A DNA stretch of 64,000 nucleotides. Source: Autumnicola sp041679265. Its GTDB lineage: Bacteria > Bacteroidota > Bacteroidia > Flavobacteriales > Flavobacteriaceae. The stretch spans positions 211,693 through 275,692 of the forward strand of contig NZ_JBGFSM010000005.1 in the NCBI RefSeq assembly GCF_041679265.1, written 5' to 3'. Of this stretch, positions 54,299 to 63,200 are shown piece by piece. The notes under the pieces were generated by a model. That model had not been told where the DNA came from, ran no database searches, and was given only the letters and a program-made list of their open reading frames with translations. Every line of letters starts with the position of its first letter. The first letter of the stretch is position 1. The position numbers and the translations under genes were made by a program.

Positions 54299-56179
54299 GT
54301 GAATTACCTATCAGTAGAAAATATCGCGAAAGCATACGGCGAAAGAATTCTTTTTACAAATATTTCCTTCGGAATAAATGAAGGACAGAAGGTTGGTTTT
54401 GTGGCCAAAAACGGGACCGGAAAAACCTCCCTTCTCAACATCCTGGCCGGGTTTGATGTGCCAGATGAAGGCCAGGTGGTGTACCGTAAAGACATTACCA
54501 CTGCTTTTTTACCACAGGAACCAGATCTTGATCCTCATCTAACGGTGGAGCAGACAATTTTTGCTGCGGAAAATGAAACGCTAAGAATCATTAACCGTTA
54601 CGAAAAAGCCTTACAAAATCCTGAAGATGCCGAAGCTTACCAAAAAGCATTTGAAGAAATGGATGCTGCCCAGGCCTGGGACTTTGAAACCCAATATAAA
54701 CAGATCCTTTCCAAATTAAACCTGGAAGATCTTTCCAAAGAGGTAAAACATCTGAGCGGCGGACAGAAAAAAAGACTTGCCCTGGCCAATATGCTCCTTA
54801 ACAAGCCGGACTTTATCATTATGGATGAGCCAACCAACCACCTGGACCTGGATATGATTGAGTGGCTGGAGGCTTATTTCAAAAAGGAGAACTTCACCAT
54901 TTTTATGGTAACGCACGACCGCTATTTCCTGGAGCGCGTGTGTAACGAAATCGTGGAACTGGAAGACGGGCAGCTTTATACCTATAAAGGCAATTATTCC
55001 TACTACCTGGACAAGAAAGAAGACCGGGTAGAACTGGAACAAACCAATACAGACAAGGCAAAACAGCTCTTTAAAAAAGAACTGGAATGGATGCGCCGCC
55101 AACCAAAGGCGCGAACTACAAAATCCAAATCCCGTATAGATGATTTTCAGGATATAAAAGAAAGGGCGTCTAAAAGAAGAAATGATCACAGCGTTCAGCT
55201 GGAGCTCAACATGGAGCGAATGGGCAGTAAAGTAGTAGAGCTGCATAAGCTTTCTAAAGAATTTGGCGGGAAGCAGCTATTTCAAAATTTTGATTACAAC
55301 TTTCTGCGCGGGGAACGCATTGGCATCATTGGCAAAAACGGCACCGGGAAATCTACATTTTTAAATATCCTTACCGGAAATCTTGAGCCGGATACGGGGA
55401 AGGTAGTGATTGGAGAAACCATCAAATTTGGCTACTACACCCAGCGGGGAATAAAGATCAAACCCGGCCAAAAAGTGATAGACGTGATTCGGGAATTTGG
55501 AGATTACATCCCGCTGAAGAAGGGCCGCCAGATTTCTGCCCAGCAGCTCCTGGAAAGGTTCCTGTTTGACCGTAAAAAGCAATATGATTTTGTGGAAAAA
55601 CTCAGTGGTGGTGAGAAGAAGCGACTTTACCTGTGTACGGTTTTAATCCAGAACCCCAATTTCCTTATTCTCGATGAACCCACGAACGATTTGGATATTG
55701 TTACGCTAAATGTTCTGGAAAGCTTCCTGCTGGACTTTCCCGGCTGTATTATAGTGGTTTCCCACGACCGTTATTTTATGGATAAAATTGTAGATCATCT
55801 CTTTGTTTTTAAAGGCAATGCTGAAGTTGAAGATTTCCCCGGCAATTACACCGATTACAGGAGCTATGAAGAAAGTTCACCCAGCGAAGAACCTGCAGGA
55901 ACATCTTCTAAAGAAGAAAGTGGGAAAAACAACAAAAATGACTGGAAAAAGAATAGTACTGGCTCTAAATTAACCTATAACGAGCAGAAGGAATATGGAA
56001 AGCTGGAAAAAGAGATCGCCAGGCTTGAAAAGAAAAAGGTTGAAATTCAGCAAAAATTTCTGCAAGACCTGAGTGGAGACGAAATTGACAAAACTTCCCT
56101 GGATTTAAAAGAAGTGGAAGAACAGATAGAACAAAAAACCGAAAGATGGTTTGAGTTGATGGAGAAGGGTGAGTTGTAA
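54299..56179 (+). CDS. ABC-F family ATPase (Uup-like)
   Basis: A soluble ribosome-associated ABC-F protein of 626 residues with two nucleotide-binding domains. The first Walker A is GFVAKNGTGKTSLLN with signature LSGGQKKRLALAN and Walker B FIIMDEPTNHLDLD. The second is GIIGKNGTGKSTFLN with LSGGEKKRLYLCT and FLILDEPTNDLDI. The ABC-F linker with a basic helix lies between (ARTTKSKSRIDDFQDI). A C-terminal coiled coil (about 555-620) marks the Uup type. The start codon is GTG, since the ATG two bases before runs into TGA. The last codons GAG TTG TAA are part of a GAGTTGT array. Confidence 0.93.
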   Translation: MNYLSVENIAKAYGERILFTNISFGINEGQKVGFVAKNGTGKTSLLNILAGFDVPDEGQVVYRKDITTAFLPQEPDLDPHLTVEQTIFAAENETLRIINRYEKALQNPEDAEAYQKAFEEMDAAQAWDFETQYKQILSKLNLEDLSKEVKHLSGGQKKRLALANMLLNKPDFIIMDEPTNHLDLDMIEWLEAYFKKENFTIFMVTHDRYFLERVCNEIVELEDGQLYTYKGNYSYYLDKKEDRVELEQTNTDKAKQLFKKELEWMRRQPKARTTKSKSRIDDFQDIKERASKRRNDHSVQLELNMERMGSKVVELHKLSKEFGGKQLFQNFDYNFLRGERIGIIGKNGTGKSTFLNILTGNLEPDTGKVVIGETIKFGYYTQRGIKIKPGQKVIDVIREFGDYIPLKKGRQISAQQLLERFLFDRKKQYDFVEKLSGGEKKRLYLCTVLIQNPNFLILDEPTNDLDIVTLNVLESFLLDFPGCIIVVSHDRYFMDKIVDHLFVFKGNAEVEDFPGNYTDYRSYEESSPSEEPAGTSSKEESGKNNKNDWKKNSTGSKLTYNEQKEYGKLEKEIARLEKKKVEIQQKFLQDLSGDEIDKTSLDLKEVEEQIEQKTERWFELMEKGEL

Positions 56180-56368
56180 GTTGTNNNNNNNNNNNNNNNN
56201 NNNNNNNNNNNNNNNNNNNNNNNNNNNNNNNNNNNNNNNNNNNNNNNNNNNNNNNNNNNNNNNNNNNNNNNNNNNNNNNNNNNNGAGTTGTGAGTTGTGA
56301 GTTGTGAGTTGTGAGTTGTGAGTTGTGAGTTGTGAGTTGTGAGTTGTGAGTTGTGAGTTGTGAGTTGT
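56168..56368. repeat. GAGTTGT heptad array (interrupted by gap)
   Basis: GTGAGTTGTAAGTTGT lies before the gap, and twelve perfect GAGTTGT copies lie after it (56285-56368). The array begins inside the ABC-F stop codon and ends at a TTCGCTCTGCTCA box (56370). Confidence 0.95.
56185..56284. other. Assembly gap (100 N)
   Basis: Exactly 100 N within the GAGTTGT array; the copy number is unknown. Confidence 0.97.
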
Positions 56369-56402
56369 TTTCGCTCTGCTCAAATTTTTATTCCATGAGA
56401 AA

Positions 56403-56765
56403 ATGAAGAGCTATAAAGATTTAGATATTTACAACCTTGCCTTTACCTATGCTATTGAAGCGCATAAAGTTTCCCTAAAGTTGCCGAAGTATGAACTCTA
56501 TGAACAGGGAAGTCAATTACGAAGGTCTTCCAAAAGCATTAAAGATAATATTGTGGAAGGATATGGGCGTAGAATATATAAAAAGGATTTCCTGAAATTC
56601 CTTACCTATGCTCATGCATCTCTTTTAGAGTGTTTATCACAGTTGGAAATGGTCGATGAATTATATGACATTGCGGAAATTAAAGAGCTTAAGCAGAAAT
56701 ATGACATTTTAGGCGGAAAAATTTTTTCCTTTATACAGTATGTTGAGAAGAATTGGAGAACATGA
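56403..56765 (+). CDS. Four-helix-bundle protein (23S rRNA-IVP/Avd-like family)
   Basis: A complete 120-residue member of a small family first noticed in rRNA intervening sequences and related in fold to the Avd protein of diversity-generating retroelements. Four helices are apparent: LDIYNLAFTYAIEAHKVSL, YELYEQGSQLRRSSKSIKDN, KDFLKFLTYAHASLLECLSQ and AEIKELKQKYDILGGKIFSF. The Q-L-RR-S-x2-I-x2-NI-x-EG motif is conserved. No rRNA, reverse transcriptase or template repeat is nearby. The gene lies between GAGTTGT heptads on its left and degenerate ACAACTN heptads on its right. Confidence 0.88.
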   Translation: MKSYKDLDIYNLAFTYAIEAHKVSLKLPKYELYEQGSQLRRSSKSIKDNIVEGYGRRIYKKDFLKFLTYAHASLLECLSQLEMVDELYDIAEIKELKQKYDILGGKIFSFIQYVEKNWRT

Positions 56766-56774
56766 TCTTTGCTA

Positions 56775-56812
56775 TTTACAACTAATAATTCACAACCGCC
56801 AACTGACAACAA
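56775..56812. repeat. Degenerate ACAACTN heptads
   Basis: ACAACTA, ATAATTC, ACAACCG, CCAACTG and ACAACAA follow each other with a 7-bp period. They are the reverse complement sense of the GAGTTGT array on the other side of the four-helix-bundle gene. Confidence 0.65.
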
Positions 56813-56814
56813 AA

Positions 56815-57678
56815 TTGCACCTACTAAAATCATACATAAATTTCCTCCTAAAAAGCCAAAATCAGCATGGACTGCACTCCCCTTTTGTTTACGATCTGGT
56901 GACAAAATGTTTTTATGATAAAAAGAAATATCCTGCTTATAAATTGTTGGAAGAGTACAGAAAAAGTCTGCTTCAGAATAAAGAAAAAATAGAGGTAACC
57001 GATTTTGGGGCGGGTAGCAGGGTATTTAAATCCAACAGCAGAAAGGTTTCAGCAATTGCTAAAAATGCAGGCATCACTAAAATGCGGGCAAAGCTTTTGT
57101 ACAGGCTGGTAAACTATTTGAAATGTAAAAATGTGCTGGAGCTGGGTACTTCCCTGGGCATCGCCACTTCTGCGCTTGCTGCCAACAAGAAAACCGCAGT
57201 GACCACTATTGAAGGTTGCCCCGAAACTGCAAATATCGCCCGTCAAAATTTTGAGAAATTCAGACTCGATAATATTAATCTGGAAATTGACAAATTTGAA
57301 GAGGTGTTTAAGAAGTGGAGAGTGGAGAGTGGAGAGGAATTAGGGAAAAGAGAAAATAGAAAAGAGAATAGAGACAGAAGACAGGAGACAGGAAAAATTA
57401 TAAATCCTAAACTACCAGCCACGAACTACGACCTGGTGTTTTTTGATGGCAACCATCAGAAGCAATCCACGCTGGATTATTTCAGGCAAACTCTGTCTTT
57501 TGCACATAATGATTCCGTATTTATTTTTGATGATATTCACTGGTCTCCCGATATGGAAGCCGCCTGGGAAGAAATTAAAAATCATCCGGTCGTCACCGTT
57601 TCCATAGATACATTTTACTGGGGCCTTATTTTTTTCAGAAGAGAACAGGCGAAGCAACATTTTGTGATCAGGTTGTAG
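56815..57678 (+). CDS. O-methyltransferase-like protein with a heptad-array insertion
   Basis: A SAM-dependent methyltransferase of about 287 residues. I place the start at TTG 56815 (LHLLKSYINFLLKSQNQHGL), because the upstream in-frame ATG at 56740 overlaps the previous gene and repeat DNA. Motif I is VLELGTSLGIATSALAAN, then TTIEGCPETANIA and DLVFFDGNHQKQSTLDYF. Between the NIARQNF and DLVFFDG parts there is a low-complexity polar stretch (RVESGEELGKRENRK and following). It is encoded by GTGGAGA-type heptads at 57314-57397 and looks like an in-frame insertion. Confidence 0.85.
   Translation: MHLLKSYINFLLKSQNQHGLHSPFVYDLVTKCFYDKKKYPAYKLLEEYRKSLLQNKEKIEVTDFGAGSRVFKSNSRKVSAIAKNAGITKMRAKLLYRLVNYLKCKNVLELGTSLGIATSALAANKKTAVTTIEGCPETANIARQNFEKFRLDNINLEIDKFEEVFKKWRVESGEELGKRENRKENRDRRQETGKIINPKLPATNYDLVFFDGNHQKQSTLDYFRQTLSFAHNDSVFIFDDIHWSPDMEAAWEEIKNHPVVTVSIDTFYWGLIFFRREQAKQHFVIRL
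57314..57397 (+). repeat. Heptad array inside a coding sequence
   Basis: The bases read GTGGAGA three times, then GGAATTA, GGGAAAA, GAGAAAA, TAGAAAA, GAGAATA, GAGACAG, AAGACAG, GAGACAG, GAAAAAT in one 7-bp register. The insert stays open in the methyltransferase frame. Confidence 0.85.
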
Positions 57679-57800
57679 ACTGTAGGCTTTAGGCTTAAAA
57701 AAAATACTTGAACTATTCACTCTCCACTTTCCTCCTTTCTCTTTTTAACTTTTTCCCTTTTTTACTTTTCTACTTTTTTACTTTTTTACTTTTCTATAGA
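57675..57800. repeat. Mixed 7- and 8-bp periodic DNA
   Basis: After the methyltransferase stop the words TGTAGAC, TGTAGGC, TTTAGGC keep a 7-bp period. Further on ACTTTTCT, ACTTTTTT, ACTTTTTT, ACTTTTCT give an 8-bp series (about 57763-57795). Confidence 0.7.
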
Positions 57801-57851
57801 TGTAACAAAACTTATTAACTTACGTCCTATTAGCAGCAAAGTTTAGCATTT

Positions 57852-58550
57852 ATGAGTAAAGTCATTGAAATTAAAAATATCACCCGGGATTTCCCGCTGG
57901 GGCAGGAAGTGGTAAAAGTGCTTAAGGGAATAGACCTGGAAATTGAACGTGGAGAATATGTGGCTTTTATGGGCCCTTCCGGGTCTGGGAAATCCACACT
58001 TATGAATCTGCTGGGGTGCCTGGATACTCCAACTTCCGGTACGTATATCCTGAACGGCAAAGATGTGAGCAAGATGACAGATGATGAACTTGCTGAAATA
58101 AGAAATAAAGAAATAGGCTTTGTTTTCCAGACCTTTAACCTCTTACCCAGGACTACCGCGCTGGACAATGTGGCTTTACCAATGGTTTACGCCGGCTATT
58201 CCAAAACCGAAAGAACCGAACGGGCAACAGAAGTGCTCACCAATGTTGGGCTTGGAGACCGGATGGATCATAAACCCAACCAGCTTTCGGGCGGGCAGCG
58301 ACAAAGGGTTGCTGTTGGCCGGGCTTTGGTTAACAAACCTTCTATTATCCTGGCAGATGAACCTACAGGGAACCTGGATTCTAAAACTTCGGTGGAAATA
58401 ATGAATCTTTTTGATGAAATCCATGCTGCGGGAAATACGGTTATTCTGGTAACTCACGAAGAAGATATTGCAGAACACGCTCACCGTATTATTCGCCTTC
58501 GTGACGGAATAGTGGAAAAAGATGAACGCCGGGAGATGGTTAGAAATTAA
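57852..58550 (+). CDS. ABC transporter ATP-binding protein (LolD/MacB type)
   Basis: A 232-residue ATPase of the LolD/MacB/FtsE group, which drives transport or mechanical work with FtsX-like permeases. It has Walker A GPSGSGKSTLMN, the group-specific LLGCLDTPTSG and FVFQTFNLLPRTTALDNV, signature LSGGQRQRVAVGRAL, Walker B ILADEPTGNLD and VTHEEDIA. No permease gene is adjacent, so the partner must be encoded elsewhere. The substrate is unknown. Confidence 0.9.
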   Translation: MSKVIEIKNITRDFPLGQEVVKVLKGIDLEIERGEYVAFMGPSGSGKSTLMNLLGCLDTPTSGTYILNGKDVSKMTDDELAEIRNKEIGFVFQTFNLLPRTTALDNVALPMVYAGYSKTERTERATEVLTNVGLGDRMDHKPNQLSGGQRQRVAVGRALVNKPSIILADEPTGNLDSKTSVEIMNLFDEIHAAGNTVILVTHEEDIAEHAHRIIRLRDGIVEKDERREMVRN

Positions 58551-58886
58551 TTGTGTTTTAAGACATTCTTCCGTAGAATGCATTTCCTCTTTAGCTCCTT
58601 AACTTTTACCTTATCCAGGCATACCCTCTTTTAAAAGTAAGGAAGCTTTTTGCCTATTTTGAATGATGAATTTTAAATTGGTTGTATCCTTACCTATCTC
58701 TGCACATTTTCCCTCTTTTCTCCATTTACTAATCACTAGCAAACCCCCCTCCGGCCTAGGGCCATCCCCTCCTAAATAGGTGAGGAGCTTTCTATATTTA
58801 TAAATTCAAGCAACAGCGATAAAAACCCTTCACCTCTCCACTTTTCACTTTTCACTTTTCACTTTTCACTTTTCACTTTTCACAAA
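58551..58886. repeat. Intergenic region with decayed REP-like element and CACTTTT heptads
   Basis: A degraded REP-like copy (CCCCCCTCCGGCCTAGGGCC, then GTGAGGAGC) lies at about 58745-58790. Six perfect CACTTTT heptads occupy 58839-58880. Apart from these I see nothing before the promoter at 58887. Confidence 0.78.
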
Positions 58887-58917
58887 TTGTCCGTTAACAA
58901 TAATATCTTTATCTTAG
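58887..58917 (+). promoter_or_regulatory. Probable promoter of the small membrane protein gene
   Basis: TTG (58887-58889), a 20-bp spacer and TATCTTAG (58910-58917) are identical in spacing and -7 box to the toxin-antitoxin promoter. The start codon follows 19 bp later. Confidence 0.58.
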
Positions 58918-58936
58918 AAAAAACAATCTTCAAAGG

Positions 58937-59137
58937 ATGATAGATTTGGACCAGCAAACCTGGCTTTATCTCGCGATTATCGCCGTTGCTTTCATCTTCT
59001 TCAGGTGGACTTCCAGGCGTGCAAAACAACATCGGCACGAAAGGAAAAACCGTAATTTCAGAAGAAGATATGAAGACCGTAAGCGTGGGCATCATAAGAC
59101 CTTTGAAGATCCAGAGGAGAAATCTTCAGGAAAATAA
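58937..59137 (+). CDS. Small basic membrane protein of unknown function
   Basis: A 66-residue protein with one membrane helix (TWLYLAIIAVAFIFFRW, residues 8-24) followed by a strongly basic cytoplasmic tail (RRAKQHRHERKNRNFRRRY) and an acidic end (FEDPEEKSSGK). I know no function. Support for it being real: a promoter-like element directly upstream, the compact helix-plus-charged-tail design, and the regular spacing before the next rightward gene. Confidence 0.6.
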   Translation: MIDLDQQTWLYLAIIAVAFIFFRWTSRRAKQHRHERKNRNFRRRYEDRKRGHHKTFEDPEEKSSGK

Positions 59138-59169
59138 GCCATCTCCCTTTCCCTCCCTTATTTTCTTTG

Positions 59170-59177
59170 TAAATTTG
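59170..59177 (+). promoter_or_regulatory. Possible -7 box for the adenosyltransferase gene
   Basis: TAAATTTG fits TAnnTTTG and lies 43 bp before the start at 59221; no TTG is seen at the right distance upstream. Confidence 0.4.
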
Positions 59178-59220
59178 ATTTGCCAGAGGCAATTTCTTCC
59201 GCCTCTAAACTAAAGAAGAT

Positions 59221-59793
59221 ATGAAGATTTACACCAAAACAGGAGATAAAGGAACAACAGCTTTATTTGGGGGTACGCGAGTTCCCAAACATCATATAAG
59301 GATTGAAAGTTATGGGACCGTAGATGAACTTAATTCCCATATTGGCCTGCTTAGAGACCAGGAAATTGAAGAAAATGATAAAATTAACCTTATGAAGATC
59401 CAGGACAGGCTCTTTACCATTGGCTCCATACTGGCCACAGACCCTGCCCGTGCCACCCTTAAAAATGGAAAAGACAGGTTGAATATTCCTAAATTAACCA
59501 GCCGGGATATAGAATTCCTGGAACAGGAAATTGATATCATGAATGAAGCACTGCCTGAAATGACTCATTTTATACTTCCGGGGGGGCATCAAAGCGTGTC
59601 ATTTTGTCACATTGCACGCTGTGTATGCCGGCGGGCAGAGCGTATGGCCACAGCATTAAATGAAATAGAGGCTTTTGATGAAAGGGTTTTAAAATATCTT
59701 AACAGGCTTTCTGATTATTTATTTGTACTGGCACGAAAATTGTCAAAATACTTCCGTGCTGAGGAGGTAAAATGGATCCCCGAAAAAAAATAA
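59221..59793 (+). CDS. Cob(I)yrinic acid a,c-diamide adenosyltransferase (PduO type)
   Basis: It transfers the adenosyl group of ATP to cob(I)alamin to make coenzyme B12. The 190 residues match PduO-type enzymes: KIYTKTGDKGTTALFGGTRV at the N-terminus (ATP site), SYGTVDELNSHIGL, PGGHQSVSFCHIARCVCRRA and VLKYLNRLSDYLFVLARKLS. The start ATG lies in a good position before the motif. No other cobalamin genes are adjacent. Confidence 0.94.
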   Translation: MKIYTKTGDKGTTALFGGTRVPKHHIRIESYGTVDELNSHIGLLRDQEIEENDKINLMKIQDRLFTIGSILATDPARATLKNGKDRLNIPKLTSRDIEFLEQEIDIMNEALPEMTHFILPGGHQSVSFCHIARCVCRRAERMATALNEIEAFDERVLKYLNRLSDYLFVLARKLSKYFRAEEVKWIPEKK

Positions 59794-59888
59794 CTTTGCT
59801 GTCTCTGTTTTCTTCTAAAATATATTCTTCCGGGAATTAAAACTGGAATAAGTTCTTAACAGTATTGATTAATTATTAGATTTTTTTC

Positions 59889-59918
59889 TTGGCTATATCG
59901 GTAAAAAAATTATTTTTG
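59889..59918 (+). promoter_or_regulatory. Promoter of the DUF2795 gene
   Basis: TTG (59889-59891), a 19-bp spacer and TATTTTTG (59911-59918) match the Bacteroidota consensus exactly. The start codon follows 25 bp downstream. Confidence 0.82.
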
Positions 59919-59943
59919 CAGAAATTATAAACCGATTTCAACC

Positions 59944-60165
59944 ATGTATTGGACTTTAGAATTAGCATCTTATTTAAGTGATGCGCCTTGGCCTGCCACA
60001 AAAGACGAGTTAATTGACTATGCGATTAGAACCGGAGCTCCATTGGAAGTTGTTGAAAATCTACAGGCCATCGAGGATGAAGGAGACTCCTATGATTCTA
60101 TTGAAGAAATTTGGCCAGATTATCCCACAGATGATGATTATCTCTGGAATGAGGATGAATATTAA
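59944..60165 (+). CDS. DUF2795 domain protein
   Basis: A 73-residue acidic protein of a family widespread in Bacteroidota. LELASYLSDAPWPATKDELI and DYAIRTGAPLEVVENLQAI form the conserved helical core; the tail is very acidic (DYPTDDDYLWNEDEY). Function is unknown. It has its own promoter and is followed by a strong terminator, so it is a single-gene unit immediately upstream of secA, an arrangement I recall as common in flavobacteria. Confidence 0.88.
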   Translation: MYWTLELASYLSDAPWPATKDELIDYAIRTGAPLEVVENLQAIEDEGDSYDSIEEIWPDYPTDDDYLWNEDEY

Positions 60166-60191
60166 AATGAAACATAAAAAATAAAGCAAAA

Positions 60192-60218
60192 AAGTCTCCA
60201 AAGTGAGGCTTTTTTTTT
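60192..60218 (+). terminator. Rho-independent terminator after the DUF2795 gene
   Basis: AAGTCTC and GAGGCTT pair around the loop CAAAGT and are followed by eight T. It lies 26 bp after the stop codon. Confidence 0.85.
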
Positions 60219-60221
60219 GCT

Positions 60222-60229
60222 TACATTTG
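60222..60229 (+). promoter_or_regulatory. Probable -7 box of the secA promoter
   Basis: TACATTTG matches TAnnTTTG and lies just after the terminator, 25 bp before the secA start. The -33 TTG is not evident, as the terminator occupies that place. Confidence 0.55.
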
Positions 60230-60254
60230 AACCCTATTAAAACAAAAAACTATT

Positions 60255-63200
60255 ATGAGTTTTTTAGATTCTGTATTAAAAGTATTTGTTGGCGACAAGT
60301 CCAAAAAAGACGTCAAGGAAATACAACCCATAGTTGAAAAAATAAAGGCTTTTGAAGCTGAATTTGAAGCCCTGAGCCTGGACGAATTAAGAGCTAAAAC
60401 ATCTTCATTTAAAGCAAAAATTGCTGAAGCTCTTGAAGAAGTAAACCAGAAGATTGCCAGCCTGGAGAAGGAAGCAGACGAATCTGAAGATATTACCAGA
60501 AAAGAGGATATCTATACTGAAATAGATGCTTTAAAAGACAAAGCTTACGAAATCTCTGAAGATGTTCTAAATGATATCCTTCCGGAAGCCTTTGCCACGG
60601 TAAAAGAAACCGCCAAACGTTTTGTGGCTAATTCCGAGCTTAAAGTAACAGCTTCAACCTTTGACCGGGAAATTTCCGCAGAAAAAGATTACGTGACTCT
60701 GGACGGCGACAATGCCATCTGGAGCAATTCCTGGGATGCTGCCGGTAAACCGGTAACCTGGGATATGGTGCATTACGATGTGCAGCTTATTGGTGGTGTG
60801 GCCATGCACCAGGGAAAAATTGCCGAGATGCAAACCGGGGAAGGTAAAACACTTGTGGCAACGCTCCCTATGTACCTTAATGCCTTAACCGGGAACGGGG
60901 TGCACCTTGTAACCGTTAACGATTACCTGGCAAAAAGGGACAGCGCATGGATGGCGCCAATTTTTGAATTCCACGGGCTTAGTGTAGATTGTATAGATTA
61001 CCACAGGCCAAATTCTGCCGCACGAAGAAAAGCATATAATGCAGATATTACCTACGGAACCAATAACGAATTTGGGTTTGATTACCTAAGGGACAACATG
61101 TCCCACTCTCCAAACGATTTGGTACAGCGCCCTCACAATTACGCGATTGTGGATGAAGTGGATTCCGTATTGGTGGACGATGCCCGTACCCCGTTAATTA
61201 TTTCAGGTCCTATTCCTAAAGGAGATATTCACGAGTTTGACGAATTAAAGCCTGCGGTTGCCAATATTGTAGAAGTACAGCGCAAACACCTGGTGAAAGT
61301 TCTTGCAGAGGCAAAAAAACTAATTGCTTCAGGAGATACCAAAGAAGGCGGAAAGCAGTTGCTAAGGGTTTACCGAGGCCTTCCTAAAAACAAAGCACTC
61401 ATCAAGTATTTAAGTGAAGAAGGGATCAAGCAGTTACTGCAAAAGACCGAAAATCACTACATGCAGGACAACAACCGTGAAATGCCTAAAATTGACGAGG
61501 AGCTTTATTTTACTATAGATGAAAAGACTAACCAGATAGACCTTACCGATAAAGGAATAGAATACCTTTCTGCCAACGGGGATCCGGATTTCTTTGTAAT
61601 GCCGGAAATTGGGATGGAAATTGCCAAAATTGAAAAAGAAGATCTTCCCAAAGAAGAAGAAGCGGAGAAAAAAGAAGAACTTTTCCGTGATTACAGTGTG
61701 AAAAGCGAGCGAATCCATACGATGCGCCAGCTTCTAAAAGCTTATACTTTATTTGAAAAAGATACCGAATATGTGGTGATTGAAAATAAAGTAAAGATTG
61801 TAGACGAGCAAACCGGCCGTATCATGGAAGGCCGCCGCTACAGTGACGGCCTACACCAGGCGATTGAAGCCAAGGAAAGCGTTAAAATTGAAGACGCTAC
61901 ACAAACCTTCGCTACGGTTACCCTTCAGAATTACTTCAGGATGTATCGTAAACTATCCGGAATGACGGGTACTGCGGTAACTGAAGCTGGAGAATTGTGG
62001 GAAATCTATAAACTTGATGTGGTAGAAATTCCTACTAACCGTCCTATCGCCAGGAAAGATAAGGAAGACCTGGTTTATAAAACCAAGCGCGAAAAATACA
62101 ACGCGGTGATAGATCATGTAACAGAGCTTTCTAATGCGGGCAGGCCGGTACTTATTGGAACCACTTCCGTAGAAATCTCAGAATTGCTTAGCCGTATGCT
62201 TAAGCTAAGGAATGTACCCCACAACGTATTGAACGCGAAATTGCATAAAAAAGAGGCTGATATTGTTGCCGAAGCTGGGAAATCTGGTATTGTGACCATC
62301 GCCACCAACATGGCAGGACGGGGTACCGATATAAAGCTGAGTAAGGAAGTAAAAGAAGCAGGCGGTCTGGCCATCGTGGGTACAGAGCGCCACGATTCCA
62401 GGCGAGTAGACAGGCAGCTGCGTGGGCGTAGTGGCCGGCAGGGAGACCCGGGAAGTTCACAGTTTTATGTTTCCCTGGAAGATAACCTGATGCGACTTTT
62501 TGGATCAGAACGTATTGCAAAATTAATGGACCGTATGGGCCTTGAAGAAGGTGAAGTGATTCAGCATTCCATGATCTCCAAATCCATTGAGCGTGCCCAG
62601 AAAAAAGTGGAAGAAAATAACTTCGGCATCAGGAAAAGGCTGCTGGAGTATGATGATGTGATGAATGCGCAACGTGAGGTAATTTACAAGCGCCGTTATC
62701 ATGCCCTCTTTGGTGACCGTTTGAGAGTAGATATCGCCAATATGATTTTTGACACTTCTGAAGCTATTGCCGAAACCAATAAAGCGGCATCTGACTTTAA
62801 GAATTTTGAATTTGAACTTATTCGGTATTTCTCCATGAGCTCCCCTGTTTCTGAAGAGGATTTCGCAAAAATGAATGTTCAAAAAATCGCGGGAGAAGTA
62901 TATAAAGCCGCTTATAAACATTACGAGGAGAAAATGGAGCATAGTGCTTCCAGGGCATACCCGGTAATAAGGCAGGTTTATGAAGATGAAAGCAATAATT
63001 TTGAAAGAATTTCAGTCCCATTTACCGATGGTGCAAAAACACTTCAGGTAGTCACCAACCTTGAAAAGGCTTATGAGACTGAAGGGAAACAACTGGTTAA
63101 GGATTTTGAGAAAAATATCACTCTTGCCATTATAGACGATGCCTGGAAAACTCACCTTAGAAAAATGGATGAGCTAAAACAGAGTGTGCAGTTGGCGGTT

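Noticed and set aside
54716..55246. 176-codon frame opposite the ABC-F gene
   Set aside because: Antisense shadow of a strongly conserved ATPase; its hydrophobic composition follows from the complementary codons.
56105..56383. Frame with repeated THNSQL residues
   Set aside because: It is the reverse translation of the GAGTTGT array together with N bases.
56403..56765. Diversity-generating retroelement (Avd-like accessory gene)
   Set aside because: The protein has the same fold family as Avd, but there is no reverse transcriptase and no template/variable repeat pair in the window.
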